From an uncultured Pelagibacteraceae bacterium (GTDB taxonomy: Bacteria > Pseudomonadota > Alphaproteobacteria > Pelagibacterales > Pelagibacteraceae), in NCBI GenBank assembly GCA_902597875.1, contig CACJZK010000002.1, positions 62,001-126,000 of the forward strand: a stretch of 64,000 nt of DNA. Reading direction: 5' to 3'. Positions 18,375 to 30,500 of the stretch are shown here, piece after piece (positions within the stretch are counted from its first letter, which is position 1; each line of letters begins with the position of its first letter). The translations under genes were made by a program, and so were the position numbers. The notes under the pieces are model-generated. The model searched no databases and was not told where the DNA came from. It was given only the letters and a program-made list of their open reading frames with translations.

Positions 18375-18668
18375 TTATATTCCAGTTGTTAGATCAATAC
18401 TTTGACCTTTTTTTAATGTTACGATAGCTTTTTTGTAACCAGATTTTGTTGAAAGTTTTCCTTGTTTAAGTTTTTGTTTAGATTTTTTATTAATAATATT
18501 AACTTTGATAACGTTAACTTTAAATATTTTTTCGATATTTTTTTTTATAGTTTTTTTAGTTGCGTTTTTATTTACTTTAAAGACCGTTTTATTTTGTTCT
18601 GATAAAATGGTAGCTTTTTCAGTTATTACTGGAGATTTAATTGAGTCTATAAAATTAATTTTTTTCAT
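18375..18668 (-). CDS. rplW: 50S ribosomal protein L23
   Basis: L23, tunnel-exit protein and trigger-factor dock. 97 residues with SPVITEKATILSEQNKTVFKV and a C-terminal KKAIVTLKKGQSIDL. Its start lies 14 bases inside the rplD end. Confidence 0.96.
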   Translation of the reverse strand: MKKINFIDSIKSPVITEKATILSEQNKTVFKVNKNATKKTIKKNIEKIFKVNVIKVNIINKKSKQKLKQGKLSTKSGYKKAIVTLKKGQSIDLTTGI

Positions 18669-19290
18669 TTAATATTTTACTCTCTATTTTTTTAATTGAA
18701 CTTAAAGTTAAAATTACATTTTTGTACTTAAATAAATCATAAACGTTGGTACCTTCATGGTTAATAATTTTAACATTTTTAATATTTCTCGCTGATCTAT
18801 TTATATTTTTTTCTGAGTCTTTGTCTGAGACAATTAGAGCATTTGAAATATTATTACTTTCTAAAAATTTGTTAAATTCTTTAGTTTTCTTGATTAATTT
18901 TTTTACATCAGCCAAAATATGCAATTTTTTATCTATATTCTTTTTTGATAAAGTTTGTGCAAGCGCTAGTCTTCTAACTTTTTTGTTTATTTTTTTAACT
19001 TTATACACAGCGCCTTTTGGACCATGAGCAACACCTCCACCTACAAATAAAGGTGCTTTTCTGCTGGAATGCCGAGCTCCTCCGGTACCTTTTTGGGCAT
19101 AGATTTTTCTTGTAGAGCCTTTAATTTCATTTCTTTGTTTTGTTTTTGCTGTTCTTGGTTTCATATGATTGAGCTGCCAATCAATCACATACTTAATTAA
19201 TTTGTGATTTATTTTTAAATTTAAAACTTTATCTGAAATTTCTACTGTTTCAGATTTAGTTCCCTCTATATTAAGTAATTTTAATTTCAT
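18655..19290 (-). CDS. rplD: 50S ribosomal protein L4
   Basis: L4, tunnel constriction protein and, in E. coli, autoregulator of the S10 operon. 211 residues; RAGTAKTK-like loop QNE/RNEIKGSTRKIYAQKGTGGARHSSRKAPLFVGGGVAHGP is the extended loop. No long leader precedes rpsJ here, so the E. coli-type S10 leader attenuation seems absent. Confidence 0.96.
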   Translation of the reverse strand: MKLKLLNIEGTKSETVEISDKVLNLKINHKLIKYVIDWQLNHMKPRTAKTKQRNEIKGSTRKIYAQKGTGGARHSSRKAPLFVGGGVAHGPKGAVYKVKKINKKVRRLALAQTLSKKNIDKKLHILADVKKLIKKTKEFNKFLESNNISNALIVSDKDSEKNINRSARNIKNVKIINHEGTNVYDLFKYKNVILTLSSIKKIESKILNEKN

Positions 19291-19292
19291 TA

Positions 19293-20000
19293 TTATTTTT
19301 TCTTTCCTTTTGCTGCTTCAATTTTTTTAGCTTTGAAATCAATTTTTTCTATTAAAGTTTTTCTTTTTACGTGTTTGACTGACTCTTTTAAAAATACAGT
19401 TGAATTTTTCGACCCTGGTATTGACCCTTTTAAATAAATAAGGTTATTTTCAATATCAGATTTAACAATTTCTAAATTTAACAAAGTTCTATATTTATCT
19501 CCCATATGTCCTGCCATTTTCTTTCCCTTAAATACTTTTCCAGGATCCTGATTTTGGCCAGTTGAACCGTGTGCTCTATGTGAAACTGAAACACCGTGAG
19601 AAGCTCTTAGTCCAGAAAAGTTCCACCTTTTCATACCTCCTGCAAACCCTTTTCCTATTGTTTTAGACCTAACGTCAACAAATTTCTTATCTTTAAGTAT
19701 TTCAAGTCCAAACTCATTTCCTTCTTTAAATTTTTCTACTTCATTAATTCTATATTCTTTCAATATTTTTTTAGCTTCTGTATTTTTTTTAGTAAAGTAC
19801 CCTTTCATTTGTTTGGTCAGTTTAGAATTCTTTAGTTTAAAGAAACCTACCTTTATTGCATTGTAGCCTCGTGTTTCTTTTTTTATTATGTCCAAAACTC
19901 TGCCCTTTTCTATTTTTATCACAGTTACAGGAACAGACTGTCCTCCTTTAATAAACTCTCTGGTCATTCCTAATTTTGTTCCTATCAGTCCTAATGTCAT
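19293..20000 (-). CDS. rplC: 50S ribosomal protein L3
   Basis: L3, near the peptidyl transferase centre. 235 residues beginning MTLGLIGTKLGMTREF, with the loop GMKRWNFSGLRASHGVSVSH and GSTGQNQDPGKVFKGKKMAGHMG that contains the conserved Gln modified by PrmB in other bacteria. C-terminal Lys-rich tail of about 20 residues. Confidence 0.97.
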   Translation of the reverse strand: MTLGLIGTKLGMTREFIKGGQSVPVTVIKIEKGRVLDIIKKETRGYNAIKVGFFKLKNSKLTKQMKGYFTKKNTEAKKILKEYRINEVEKFKEGNEFGLEILKDKKFVDVRSKTIGKGFAGGMKRWNFSGLRASHGVSVSHRAHGSTGQNQDPGKVFKGKKMAGHMGDKYRTLLNLEIVKSDIENNLIYLKGSIPGSKNSTVFLKESVKHVKRKTLIEKIDFKAKKIEAAKGKKK

Positions 20001-20003
20001 AAT

Positions 20004-20312
20004 TTAGATCTTTATTTCAATGTCCACACCAGATGCTAAATCTAGCTTCATCAAAGCTTCAACTGTTTGAGGTGTAGGTTCAATTATATCAATTAATCTT
20101 TTATGTGTTCGTGATTCAAATTGTTCTCTACTTTTCTTGTCTATATGAGGAGACCTAAGAACTGTATACTTTTCTATTCTCGTAGGTAAAGGTATTGGAC
20201 CTTTTACCTGGGCTCCAGTTCTTTTAGCGGTGTTTACAATTTCCTCAGTTGATAAATCAAGGATTTTATTGTCGTAAGCTTTTAAATGTATTCTAATATT
20301 TTGTTTATCCAT
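20004..20312 (-). CDS. rpsJ: 30S ribosomal protein S10
   Basis: S10 (NusE), both a ribosomal protein and an antitermination partner of NusB/NusG. 102 residues: [35 protein letters not shown] and [19 protein letters not shown]. It follows fusA directly, with 3 bases between, so the str and S10 operons are fused. tuf is not here but at 34572. Confidence 0.97.
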   Translation of the reverse strand: MDKQNIRIHLKAYDNKILDLSTEEIVNTAKRTGAQVKGPIPLPTRIEKYTVLRSPHIDKKSREQFESRTHKRLIDIIEPTPQTVEALMKLDLASGVDIEIKI

Positions 20313-20315
20313 AAA

Positions 20316-22391
20316 TTAAGCTAGTTTTTTAGTTACCTCGTCTTGAACATTTTGGGGAACTTTTTCATAATGACTAAATTGCATAGTGTACTGGGCTCTT
20401 CCCTGAGTAGATGATCGTAAATTATTAATATATCCAAACATATTTGCTAAAGGGACAGTAGCAGAAATCGCAGTAGCATTACCTCTTGGCTCTGTAGCTC
20501 CAACTTGACCTCTTCTACTATTTAAATCACCTATCACATCTCCCATAAAATCTTCAGGTGTAACTACTTCAACTTTCATTACAGGTTCTAATAATTTTAA
20601 TGTAGCTTTTTGACAAGCTTCTCTAAAACACATTCTAGATGCTATTTCAAAAGCTAGTACACTTGAGTCGACATCATGATGTAATCCATCAAGAATAGTA
20701 ACCTTGTAATCTATAAGCGGAAATCCTGCCAGAATTCCACTATCAGCTACGCTTTCGACACCTTTTTCTACTCCAGGAATAAATTCTTTGGGTATCGCTC
20801 CACCTTTAATTTTATTTTCTACTTCTCTACCTTTGCCAGGTTCTAAAGGTTCAACATTAAGAGTTACTTTGGCAAACTGCCCTGCTCCACCACTTTGTTT
20901 TTTGTGTATATAGGTTACTTCTGTAGATCCAAGTATTGTCTCTCGATATGCGACCTGCGGAGCACCTATATTAGCCTCAACTTTAAATTCTCTTTTCATT
21001 CTATCAACAATTATATCTAAATGAAGTTCACCCATACCCTTTATAATAGTTTGACCAGACTCTTCGTCAGATGAAACTCTAAAGGATGGGTCCTCTTTTG
21101 CTAATCTACCTAGTGCCTCTCCCATTTTTTCTTGATCAGCTTTTGTTTTAGGTTCCACTGCTATTTCTATAACTGGATCCGGGAATTCCATCGGCTCTAA
21201 AAGCACTGGTTTTTTTTCATCACATAAAGTGTGTCCTGTAATTGTATATTTGAGACCAGCTAAAGCTACTATATCACCCGCATTAGCCTCTTTGATATCT
21301 TCTCTACTGTTAGCATGCATTAATAGCATTCTCCCGACTCTTTCTGATTTTTCTTTAGATGAATTATATATAGAAGTTCCGGCTTTAATTGTTCCAGAGT
21401 ATATTCTGATAAATGTTAAAGACCCTACAAATGGGTCGTTTGCTACTTTAAATGCCAAAGCAGAAAAAGGTTCGCTATTATTAAATTTCATCTCAACTTT
21501 TTCATCTGATCCTAACTTTGTACCCTCTATCGAACCAAGATCTGTTGGGCTAGGTAAAAAATCTACCACGGCATCCAAAAGTGGCTGAACACCTTTATTT
21601 TTAAATGCTGAACCAGTTGTAATTGGAACGAAATTAAATCCTAATGTTCCTTTTCTTATACATTTAATAAGATCTGACTCTGAAACTTCTTTTCCGTTCA
21701 GGTACTCCTCCATTAATTTTTCATCTTGCTCTACTGCAGTTTCGACAAGTTCTTTTCTGTATTTTTGTGTTATTTCCTTTAAATTTTCTGGTATTTCAAC
21801 TAACTCGAATTCTGCACCCAATTTTTCATCTTTCCACAAGATAGCTTTCATCTTAACTAAATCTACTACTCCTTTTAATTCTGATTCAGCGCCGACTGGA
21901 ATTTGTAAAACTAAAGGTTTGCAACCAAGTCTGTCTTTTATCATGTCTACACATCTAAAAAAATCAGCGCCTGTTCTGTCTAATTTGTTTACAAAACAAA
22001 TTCTAGGCACCTTATATTTGTCTGCTTGACGCCAAACTGTTTCTGACTGCGGTTCAACACCTGCAACACCGTCAAATACTGCGACGGCTCCGTCTAATAC
22101 TTTAAGAGATCTCTCAACTTCTATGGTAAAATCTACATGTCCAGGAGTATCTATAATGTTTATTCTGTGATCTTTCCAAAAACATGTTGTGGCTGCAGAA
22201 GTTATAGTTATACCCCTTTCTTGCTCTTGTTCCATCCAGTCCATAGTTGCAGCACCGTCATGAACTTCTCCAATCTTATGACTTTTACCTGTGTAATATA
22301 AAATTCTTTCAGTCGTAGTTGTTTTACCGGCGTCAATGTGTGCCATGATTCCTATATTTCTGTATTTATCTAAAGAGTAAGATTTAGCCAT
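20316..22391 (-). CDS. fusA: Elongation factor G
   Basis: GTPase that drives translocation. 691 residues; G1 [13 protein letters not shown] near 17-29, G3 [10 protein letters not shown]4 [10 protein letters not shown], then domains II-V including [20 protein letters not shown] and the domain IV loop. Located between rpsG and rpsJ, the str-operon position, but without a tuf copy after it. Confidence 0.98.
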   Translation of the reverse strand: MAKSYSLDKYRNIGIMAHIDAGKTTTTERILYYTGKSHKIGEVHDGAATMDWMEQEQERGITITSAATTCFWKDHRINIIDTPGHVDFTIEVERSLKVLDGAVAVFDGVAGVEPQSETVWRQADKYKVPRICFVNKLDRTGADFFRCVDMIKDRLGCKPLVLQIPVGAESELKGVVDLVKMKAILWKDEKLGAEFELVEIPENLKEITQKYRKELVETAVEQDEKLMEEYLNGKEVSESDLIKCIRKGTLGFNFVPITTGSAFKNKGVQPLLDAVVDFLPSPTDLGSIEGTKLGSDEKVEMKFNNSEPFSALAFKVANDPFVGSLTFIRIYSGTIKAGTSIYNSSKEKSERVGRMLLMHANSREDIKEANAGDIVALAGLKYTITGHTLCDEKKPVLLEPMEFPDPVIEIAVEPKTKADQEKMGEALGRLAKEDPSFRVSSDEESGQTIIKGMGELHLDIIVDRMKREFKVEANIGAPQVAYRETILGSTEVTYIHKKQSGGAGQFAKVTLNVEPLEPGKGREVENKIKGGAIPKEFIPGVEKGVESVADSGILAGFPLIDYKVTILDGLHHDVDSSVLAFEIASRMCFREACQKATLKLLEPVMKVEVVTPEDFMGDVIGDLNSRRGQVGATEPRGNATAISATVPLANMFGYINNLRSSTQGRAQYTMQFSHYEKVPQNVQDEVTKKLA

Positions 22392-22397
22392 AAAAGA

Positions 22398-22868
22398 TTA
22401 CCATCTAAAATGAGCGAATGCTTTATTTGACTCGGCCATTTTGTGTGTATCCTCCCTTTTTTTTATTGCTGATCCTTTATTTTGTGAAGCATCTAATAAC
22501 TCGTAATATAATTTTTCTGACATAGTTTTATTTTTTCTTTTTCTTGTAGCGTCTATTAACCATCTTAAAGCTAATGCCTGAGATCTGCTTGATTTTACCT
22601 CTACTGGAACTTGGTAAGTTGCTCCTCCTACTCTTCTTGATCTTACTTCTAAATTTGGTTTAACATTACTAATTGCGGTATTAAATATTTTAATTGGATC
22701 TTGTTTGTTTTTCTCCTCAATTTTTTTTAGTGCAGAATATAGAATTCTTTCGGCAGTAGATCTATTACCATCATACATTATTGAATTAATGAATTTTGAT
22801 ATAATCACTGATCCATACTTTGGATCAGGGTATATCTTTCTAATAGGTGCTTTTCTTTTTCGAGACAT
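22398..22868 (-). CDS. rpsG: 30S ribosomal protein S7
   Basis: S7, primary binder of the 16S 3' domain. 156 residues with [40 protein letters not shown] and [20 protein letters not shown]. In E. coli S7 binds the rpsL-rpsG spacer to regulate the operon; here that spacer is only 10 bases, so the same element cannot be present. Confidence 0.98.
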   Translation of the reverse strand: MSRKRKAPIRKIYPDPKYGSVIISKFINSIMYDGNRSTAERILYSALKKIEEKNKQDPIKIFNTAISNVKPNLEVRSRRVGGATYQVPVEVKSSRSQALALRWLIDATRKRKNKTMSEKLYYELLDASQNKGSAIKKREDTHKMAESNKAFAHFRW

Positions 22869-22878
22869 TATATATAAA

Positions 22879-23250
22879 TTATTTTGGTTTTTTTGTTCCG
22901 TATAAAGATCTTCTTTTTTTTCTTGCTGCTACACCTTGTGTGTCTAAATTTCCTCTTAAGATATGATAACGAACACCTGGCAAGTCTTTAACTCGACCAC
23001 CTCTAATAAGAACAACTGAATGTTCTTGTAAATTATGTCCCTCTCCCGGAATGTATGCTGTCACTTCAAAGCCATTAGATAATCTAACTCTTGCAACTTT
23101 TCTTAAAGCTGAATTAGGTTTTTTTGGTGTGGTAGTATAAACTTTAACGCACACACCTCGCTTTAATGGTTGCTTTTCTAAAGCAGGAACTTTGTTCCTT
23201 ACGATAGGTTTAACTCTAGGTTTCTTTAATAACTGATTTATAGTTGGCAT
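22879..23250 (-). CDS. rpsL: 30S ribosomal protein S12
   Basis: S12, decoding-centre protein and site of streptomycin-resistance mutations. 123 residues: [41 protein letters not shown] (the conserved Lys of PKKPNS retained, predicting sensitivity by default) and [17 protein letters not shown]. The 155 bases upstream are the longest gap of the window and hold candidate promoters and a short repeat. Confidence 0.98.
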   Translation of the reverse strand: MPTINQLLKKPRVKPIVRNKVPALEKQPLKRGVCVKVYTTTPKKPNSALRKVARVRLSNGFEVTAYIPGEGHNLQEHSVVLIRGGRVKDLPGVRYHILRGNLDTQGVAARKKRRSLYGTKKPK

Positions 23251-23270
23251 ATATTATTTTGAAGTGGAAA

Positions 23271-23325
23271 TTTAAGGCAAGCCCTGAATTTTTTTAAGTT
23301 AGTGTTTAAGGCTAAATAATGCCCT
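23271..23325 (-). repeat. Two related inverted motifs in the rpsL leader
   Basis: On the minus strand the motif AGGGC...GCCTTAAA occurs twice in the 155-base gap upstream of rpsL: once at 23305-23325 with 8 bases between the two halves, and once at 23271-23285 with 2 bases between. The first copy can form a 5-bp stem with an 8-base loop (one G-U pair). The second can form a similar 4-bp stem. Repetition of both halves suggests a duplicated binding site or chance in a short interval. Confidence 0.4.
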
Positions 23326-23377
23326 ACTTCCAACTATCAAAATTGCGCTAAACTAACATTGAAGTGATAAAAGTCAA
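23313..23377 (-). promoter_or_regulatory. Candidate promoters upstream of rpsL
   Basis: Two sigma70-like pairs read toward rpsL: TTGACT (23372-23377) with TAGTTT (23350-23355), spacer 16; and TTGATA (23335-23340) with TATTTA (23313-23318), spacer 16. Either would give a leader of roughly 60-95 bases before the rpsL ATG. As this is the largest gap in the ribosomal block, an internal promoter here is likely, but the boxes are imperfect. No terminator of the usual kind is seen after rpoC. Confidence 0.33.
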
Positions 23378-23405
23378 TAACTAATAGGGTAAAAAAGCTA
23401 GGAAA

Positions 23406-26400
23406 TTACTTAGTTTCTTCGCTTACAGGAGGGTTTTCTAGTTGTTGTTTTTTAAGTTCTGCAATTCTTGCTTTATCTTGTTCTCTTGCTTCTTTATCCC
23501 ATTGCATTTTAGTTAGGCCAGTACCTGCGGGAACTAATCTGCCTACAATAACATTTTCCTTTAATCCTTCTAGATGATCAACTTTTCCTTTTATAGATGC
23601 GTCTGTAAGAACTCTTGTAGTTTCTTGAAAAGATGCCGCAGAAATAAAAGAGTTTGTTTGTAAGGATGCTTTAGTAATACCTAGTAAAATTCTCTCGTAT
23701 TCTACTAATTTTTTATTGTCCTTTTTAAGATCTTCATTTAATTTAAGCATATCTAAAAGATCAATCACTTCACCTACTAATAACTCTGAGTCTCCTGGGT
23801 TTTTTACTTCAACTTTTTTCAACATTTGTCTAACGATTGTTTCTATATGTTTATCGTTAATAACTACACCTTGTAATCTATAAACTTCCTGGACTTCACT
23901 TACAAAATATTCAGTTAATTTCTCAACACCTAATATTCTTAAAATATCATGTGGTGCTGGACTTCCATCAAGTAAGTACTCACCCTTTTTAATTTTTTCT
24001 CCTTGATTAAAATTAACGTGTTTACCTTTTGGTATTAAATAATTTGATGTTTCTCCTTTTGAAGAAACTATAGAAATTTTTTGTTTACCTCTAACTTCTT
24101 TTCCAAATTCAATAACTCCATCGTTTTCAGCTATAATAGCACTATCTTTTGGCCTTCTCGCTTCAAATAATTCAGCTACTCTGGGTAAGCCTCCTGTAAT
24201 GTCTTTAGTTTTGGATGTTTCCTTTGGTAATCTAGCCAAAACATCACCAGCAGAAACTTCTTGGCCATCTTTAACAGATAAAATTGAGTCTGGAACTAAA
24301 TAATATCTAGCAACATTACCATCTGCCTTTTTGATAACTTCTCCCTTTTTGCTTCGTAATGTTATTCTAGGTTTAAGTTCAGAATTTTTAGACAAGGATT
24401 TCCAATCTGTAACTGATCTAGATGAAATTCCTGTTGCATCATCTAAAGTTTCGGTCAAAGAAACACCCTCGACTAAATCCATATAGTTTACTGTTCCGCT
24501 GGTTTCAGCAATTACAGGCAATGTATAAGGATCCCATTCTGCTATCTTCTTGCCTTTTTCAATTAAATCTCCGTCTTTAAAGAATAATTTTGATCCATAG
24601 TTAACTTTATAAATTGCTAATTGTCTTCCATTTTCATCTTCAATTGAAAGCTGTGTATTTCTACTCATAACTATTATATTTTTTTTAGAATCTTCAATTA
24701 AATTTTTGTTAAGTATTTTTAATTTACCTTTGCTTTGAGAAATTATTTGTGACTCTTCTTTAATTTGGGCTGTTCCCCCTACGTGGAAAGTTCTCATTGT
24801 TAATTGTGTACCCGGCTCTCCAATTGATTGGGCTGCGATCATCCCAATTGCTTCTCCAACACTCACTATTTTTCCTCTTGCTAGATCTCTTCCGTAGCAT
24901 GTTTGGCAAACTCCTCTTTTGGCCTCACAAGTAATAACAGAGTACACTTTTATAGATTTTACTCCAGCTGAGTCGATTAATTCACAATCTGTTTCGTCAA
25001 TTAGTTTCTTTTTCTTGACTATGAGTTCTCCTGTAATCGGATGTTTTACATCATGAGAAGGAAATCTACCTAAAACTCTTTCAGATAAACTCACTAATAC
25101 ATTTCCTCCCTCTATTATTTCTGTAAGAGTAATAGATGATTTAGAGTTACAATCTTTTGTTGTTATTTGTAAATCTTGAGCAACGTCACATAATCTTCTA
25201 GTCAAATACCCTGAGTTTGCAGTTTTTAAGGCAGTATCAGCAAGGCCTTTTCTAGCTCCATGGGTTGAATTAAAGTATTCTAGAACAGTTAACCCTTCTT
25301 TAAAATTTGCAGTGATAGGAGTTTCGATAATTTCTCCTGAAGGTTTAGCTATTAAACCTCTCATACCAGCTAATTGTTTCATTTGAGCTTGCGAACCTCT
25401 TGCCCCAGAGTCAGCCATCATAAATACTGAGTTAGTTTCTATTCGATCGTCTGGATATATTTTTTCGGCTGAGGAAATTTCTTTCATCATTTCGTTAGCA
25501 ACTGTATCGGTACATTTAGACCATATATCTACAACTTTATTATACTTTTCTCCTCTAGTTATAAGTCCGTCTGAATATTGTTTTTCATATTCTTCTATTT
25601 TTTTCTTGGTCGTATTAATCAAATCTATTTTAGTCTTTGGTATTATTAAGTCATTTTTTCCAAAAGAAATTCCTGCTTTAAATGCATGCTTAAAACCTAG
25701 AGATTTTATTTTGTCACAAAAAATAACTGTTTCTTTTTGGCCGCAGTATCTAAAAATTGTATCAATAACTTCGGAAACATTTTTTTTTGTAAGTAGCCTG
25801 TCTACTAAAGTAAATTTAATTTTTTCATTTTTTGGTAAAACATTAGCAAGCAAAAATCTACCTGCTGTACTTTGATATTTATGACTCACTTTCTTGCCGT
25901 TAGAGTCTACTGTTTTAAAAAGAGAGATTATTTTAGAATGAAGACTTATCGATTTATTTTCTAAAGCTTGTTCTATTTCTTCAATACTTGAGAATATTCC
26001 TTTAATTTTTTCATCTTTATTACTAGATTGTGAAAGGTAGTATATACCTAATACTATATCCTGACTGGGAACTATAATTGGTCTACCATTAGATGGACTC
26101 AAAATATTATTTGTAGACATCATTAAAACTCTTGACTCCAGTTGTGCTTCCAAACTTAATGGAATATGAACGGCCATCTGGTCTCCATCAAAGTCTGCAT
26201 TAAAAGCTGCACACACGAGAGGGTGTAGCTCTATAGCATTACCTTCTATTAATTTCGCTTCAAAAGCTTGAACACCTAGTCTATGTAAAGTAGGGGCTCT
26301 ATTTAAAATTACAGGATGTTCTCTTATAATATGTTCCAATGCATCCCAAACTTCACTTTTTTCTTTTTCAACTAATCTTTTTGCCTGTTTTATAGTCGTT

Positions 26401-27578
26401 GCTAGTCCAAGTTTGTCTAGTCTAGCATATAAGAAAGGTTTGAATAATTCTAATGCCATTTTTTTTGGCAAACCGCATTGATGGAGTTTAAGTTCTGGTC
26501 CTACAACTATTACCGATCTTCCTGAATAATCAACTCGTTTTCCTAATAAATTTTGTCTAAATCTTCCTTGTTTTCCTTTAAGCATTTCAGCTAGAGACTT
26601 AAGAGGTCTTTTACCTGTGCCAGTAATTACTCTGCCTCTTCTACCATTATCAAAAAGTGCATCTACGGACTCTTGTAACATTCTTTTTTCGTTTCTTACG
26701 ATTATATCTGGGGCTTTTAGATCTAATAATCTTTTCAATCTATTGTTTCTATTTATTACTCTTCTATAAAGATCGTTAAGATCTGAAGTCGCAAATCTAC
26801 CTCCGTCTAAAGGTACTAGAGGTCTTAATTCAGGTGGTATTACTGGAACAGTAGTTAAGATCATCCATTCAGGCTTATTGCCAGAATTAATAAATGATTC
26901 TATTAATTTTAATCTTTTTACAGTTCGCTCCTCTGTTACTTTTGATTTAATTTCTTTTAGAGAATCCCTTAATTTTTTTTGCTCTTTTTGTAGATCTAAG
27001 TTTAATAAGATTTCTCTCACTGCTTCTGCTCCAATACCAGCAGAAAAAGCGTCTTCACCAAATTCTTCTTGCGCTTTAATTAATGCTTCTTCAGTTAATA
27101 ACTGACCTTTTTTTAATGTTGTAAGACCTGGCTCTATAACAATAAAACTCTCAAAATATAAAACCTTTTCTACTTCTTTAAGTTTCATATCTATAGCTAA
27201 AGAAATTCGACTTGGTAATGATTTTAAGAACCAAATATGGGCAACAGGACAAGCTAACTCAATATGGCCCATTCTCTCTCTTCTAACATTTGACTTTGTA
27301 ATTTCTACTCCACATTTTTCACATATGATTCCTCTAAATTTCATCCTTTTGTATTTTCCGCACAGACACTCATAATCTTTGACTGGACCGAATATTCTTG
27401 CACAGAATAGACCATCTTTTTCAGGTCTAAAGGTTCTATAATTGATAGTCTCTGGTTTTTTTATTTCTCCAAATGACCATGATTTTATTTTTTCTGGGCT
27501 CGCTAGAGTAATCATTATACTAGTGAAGCTTTTTTCTTGTAAATTATTTGTCTCGTTTTTTATTATATTTTTTGCCAT
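23406..27578 (-). CDS. rpoC: DNA-directed RNA polymerase subunit beta'
   Basis: Beta' carries the catalytic magnesium site and the clamp. 1390 residues. The N-terminal zinc site [20 protein letters not shown], the rudder/lid region with [18 protein letters not shown], the catalytic [12 protein letters not shown], the bridge helix and trigger-loop region ([19 protein letters not shown]) and the second zinc cluster [19 protein letters not shown] are all present. One base follows rpoB. Confidence 0.98.
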   Translation of the reverse strand: MAKNIIKNETNNLQEKSFTSIMITLASPEKIKSWSFGEIKKPETINYRTFRPEKDGLFCARIFGPVKDYECLCGKYKRMKFRGIICEKCGVEITKSNVRRERMGHIELACPVAHIWFLKSLPSRISLAIDMKLKEVEKVLYFESFIVIEPGLTTLKKGQLLTEEALIKAQEEFGEDAFSAGIGAEAVREILLNLDLQKEQKKLRDSLKEIKSKVTEERTVKRLKLIESFINSGNKPEWMILTTVPVIPPELRPLVPLDGGRFATSDLNDLYRRVINRNNRLKRLLDLKAPDIIVRNEKRMLQESVDALFDNGRRGRVITGTGKRPLKSLAEMLKGKQGRFRQNLLGKRVDYSGRSVIVVGPELKLHQCGLPKKMALELFKPFLYARLDKLGLATTIKQAKRLVEKEKSEVWDALEHIIREHPVILNRAPTLHRLGVQAFEAKLIEGNAIELHPLVCAAFNADFDGDQMAVHIPLSLEAQLESRVLMMSTNNILSPSNGRPIIVPSQDIVLGIYYLSQSSNKDEKIKGIFSSIEEIEQALENKSISLHSKIISLFKTVDSNGKKVSHKYQSTAGRFLLANVLPKNEKIKFTLVDRLLTKKNVSEVIDTIFRYCGQKETVIFCDKIKSLGFKHAFKAGISFGKNDLIIPKTKIDLINTTKKKIEEYEKQYSDGLITRGEKYNKVVDIWSKCTDTVANEMMKEISSAEKIYPDDRIETNSVFMMADSGARGSQAQMKQLAGMRGLIAKPSGEIIETPITANFKEGLTVLEYFNSTHGARKGLADTALKTANSGYLTRRLCDVAQDLQITTKDCNSKSSITLTEIIEGGNVLVSLSERVLGRFPSHDVKHPITGELIVKKKKLIDETDCELIDSAGVKSIKVYSVITCEAKRGVCQTCYGRDLARGKIVSVGEAIGMIAAQSIGEPGTQLTMRTFHVGGTAQIKEESQIISQSKGKLKILNKNLIEDSKKNIIVMSRNTQLSIEDENGRQLAIYKVNYGSKLFFKDGDLIEKGKKIAEWDPYTLPVIAETSGTVNYMDLVEGVSLTETLDDATGISSRSVTDWKSLSKNSELKPRITLRSKKGEVIKKADGNVARYYLVPDSILSVKDGQEVSAGDVLARLPKETSKTKDITGGLPRVAELFEARRPKDSAIIAENDGVIEFGKEVRGKQKISIVSSKGETSNYLIPKGKHVNFNQGEKIKKGEYLLDGSPAPHDILRILGVEKLTEYFVSEVQEVYRLQGVVINDKHIETIVRQMLKKVEVKNPGDSELLVGEVIDLLDMLKLNEDLKKDNKKLVEYERILLGITKASLQTNSFISAASFQETTRVLTDASIKGKVDHLEGLKENVIVGRLVPAGTGLTKMQWDKEAREQDKARIAELKKQQLENPPVSEETK

Positions 27579-27579
27579 T

Positions 27580-30500
27580 TTAATTTAATTCTATATTTAA
27601 ACCTAAAGCTCTTATCTCTTTAATTAATACATTAAATGACTCAGGCACACCTGACTCAAAATTGTTGTTACCTTTTACAATAGTCTCGTAAACTTTTGTA
27701 CGACCAGCTACATCATCTGATTTGACTGTTAATATTTCTTGTAAAGTATAAGATGCTCCATAAGCTTCTAAGGCCCATACTTCCATTTCACCAAATCTTT
27801 GTCCTCCTAGCTGGGCTTTGCCACCAAGGGGTTGTTGTGTTACTAAGCTATATGGTCCTGTTGATCTAGCATGTATTTTGTCTTCAACTAAGTGATTTAG
27901 TTTTAACATGTAAATGATACCTACTGTAACTGGTCGGTCAAATTTTTCACCTGTTATACCATCCCATAAATTTGTTTGGCCGGTATTTGGAAGTTTAGAC
28001 AAGTCAAGCATTTTTGTAATATCTTCGGTAGAAGCACCATCAAAAACTGGTGTCGATATAGGTAAACCATTTGAAATATTATTTAATAATTCAAACATCT
28101 CTTTTTTGCTCAATTTACTTACGACATCATCATAGTATTTTTTACCATAAATATTCTGCAATTTTTTATTTATATCATTAATTTTTTCTTCAAAATTTTT
28201 AAGTAATGCTTTAATTTGTTCACCTAGCTCTGAACAGGCCCAACCAAGATGGGTTTCTAAAATTTGACCAACATTCATTCGACTAGGCACTCCTAAAGGA
28301 TTTAGAACTATATCAACAGGTTTGCCATTTTCCATGTACGGCATATCCTCAATAGGAACAATTTTACTAACAACTCCTTTATTGCCATGTCTTCCAGCCA
28401 TTTTGTCTCCTGGCATTAATCTTCTTTTAACCGCTACGAATACCTTTACAACTTTCATTACTGTAGGTAAAAGATCGTCTCCCTGCTTAATTTTTACAAC
28501 TTTGTCTTCAAATCTTAATTTGATGTCTTCATTAGCATCTTCATATTGTTTTTTTAATTTAGACAAATTGTTATTTAATTGTTCATTCGAAAAAGATAGC
28601 TTCCACATTTCTTTGAGTGTTAAATTAGTTAGTTTGTCTTCTTTGAGTATTTCATCCACTTTAATATCTTTTATTGGTTTGTTAATTTTTTGGCCTTTAA
28701 TTAAATCTATAGCTCTGTCCCTTATATTTCTATTAAGAATTTCTTCTTCTACTTTTTTATCTTCTTGTACTAATTCTATTTCTGATCTTTCAATAGCTAA
28801 TGATCTTTCATCTTTTTCAATACCATGTCTGTTAAAAACTCTCACATCTATCACCACACCGGTGCTTCCAGATGGAAGTTTCAGCGATGAATCTCTCACG
28901 TCTGTAGCTTTTTCACCAAAAATTGATCTTAGAAGCTTTTCTTCAGGGCTAGAAGAAGTTTCGCTTTTTGGTGTTACTTTTCCAACTAAAATATCTCCGG
29001 GTTTTACTTCAGCTCCTACGTAAACAATTCCTGACTCATCCAAATTTCTTAAACTTTCTTCGCTAACATTTGGAATATCTCTAGTAATTTCCTCTGCACC
29101 TAATTTTGTATCTCTTGCCATTGATTCATATTCTTCAATATGAATAGAGGTAAAAACATCGTCTGTAACACATCTCTCTGAAATAAGTATTGAGTCCTCA
29201 AAATTATACCCTTGCCATGGCATGAATGCGACAGTAACATTTTTTCCTAAAGCTAACTCTCCAAGTTTAGTAGCTGGTCCATCAGCAATTATATCTCCAG
29301 ATTTAATCTGATCGCCTACTTTTACTAAAGGTTTTTGGTTTATACATGTGTTTTGATTAGACCTTTTAAATTTTGAAAGATTATAAATATCTACACTAGA
29401 TTTAGATAAATCTTTGTCATCTATAGCTTTTACAACAATTCTTTTACCGTCAATTTTGTCAACTATACCATCTCTTTTTGCTACAATAGTTACTCCTGAG
29501 TCTAATGCAACATCTGACTCTATTCCGGTACCAACTAACGGTGATTCTGGTTTTAGTAATGGCACTGCTTGTCTCATCATGTTTGAGCCCATTAACGCTC
29601 TATTAGCATCATCATTCTCTAAAAAAGGAATTAATGCAGCAGCGACCGATACCAATTGTTTTGGAGAGACGTCTATATACTCAATATTTTCTTTGTTAGA
29701 CAATAAAAAATTTAAATCTTTTCTGCAAGAGACTAATTCTTCAGCAAATGATCCATCTTTGTTTATCGGTGAATTGGCTTGTGCTATTGTGTACTTTTCT
29801 TCATCTATTGCAGACAGATATTCAATATTGTTTGTAACTTTGCCGTTAATTACTTTTTTGTATGGACTTTCTATGTAACCATATTTGTTTACTCTACAAT
29901 AAGTAGCTAAACTATTAATCAAACCTATGTTTGGCCCTTCTGGAGTTTCTATTGGACATATTCTTCCATAATGTGTCGGATGAACATCTCTAACTTCAAA
30001 ACCCGCTCTTTCTCTTGTTAAGCCGCCTGGTCCTAAAGCAGAAACTCTTCTTTTGTGAGTAATTTCAGAAAGAGGGTTTGTTTGATCCATAAATTGCGAT
30101 AGTTGAGATGTCGCAAAGAAATCCTTTAAAGAGGTAGTTATAGGTTTAGCGTTAATTAAATCTTGTGGCATTGCGGACTCTATCTCCAGAAAAGTTGACA
30201 TTTTTTCTTTGATTGTCCTTTCCATTCGTAACAAACCTATTCTAAATTGATTTTCAACAAGTTCTCCTACTGATCTAACTCTTCTATTTCCTAAGTGGTC
30301 GATGTCGTCTACTTCTCCTCTTCCATCTCTTAAATCAAGCATAAATTTTATAATTGAAACAATGTCATCTTTGTTTAGAATAGTTTCTTTTGCGCTTCTG
30401 TTTAAATTAAGTTTAAAGTTAAGTTTTACCCTACCAACTTCAGATAGATCGTATCTTTCTTTATTGAAATAAAGGTTTTTAAAAATCTCCTCTGCAATTT

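Noticed and set aside
28322-29023. 233-codon open frame antisense to rpoB
   Set aside because: It is the complement of well-conserved rpoB sequence, rich in Ser/Leu/Phe as expected from antisense of Lys/Glu-rich code, and resembles no protein family. The same holds for other long antisense frames over rplL (31514-32128), rplA (32801-33355) and rpsC.
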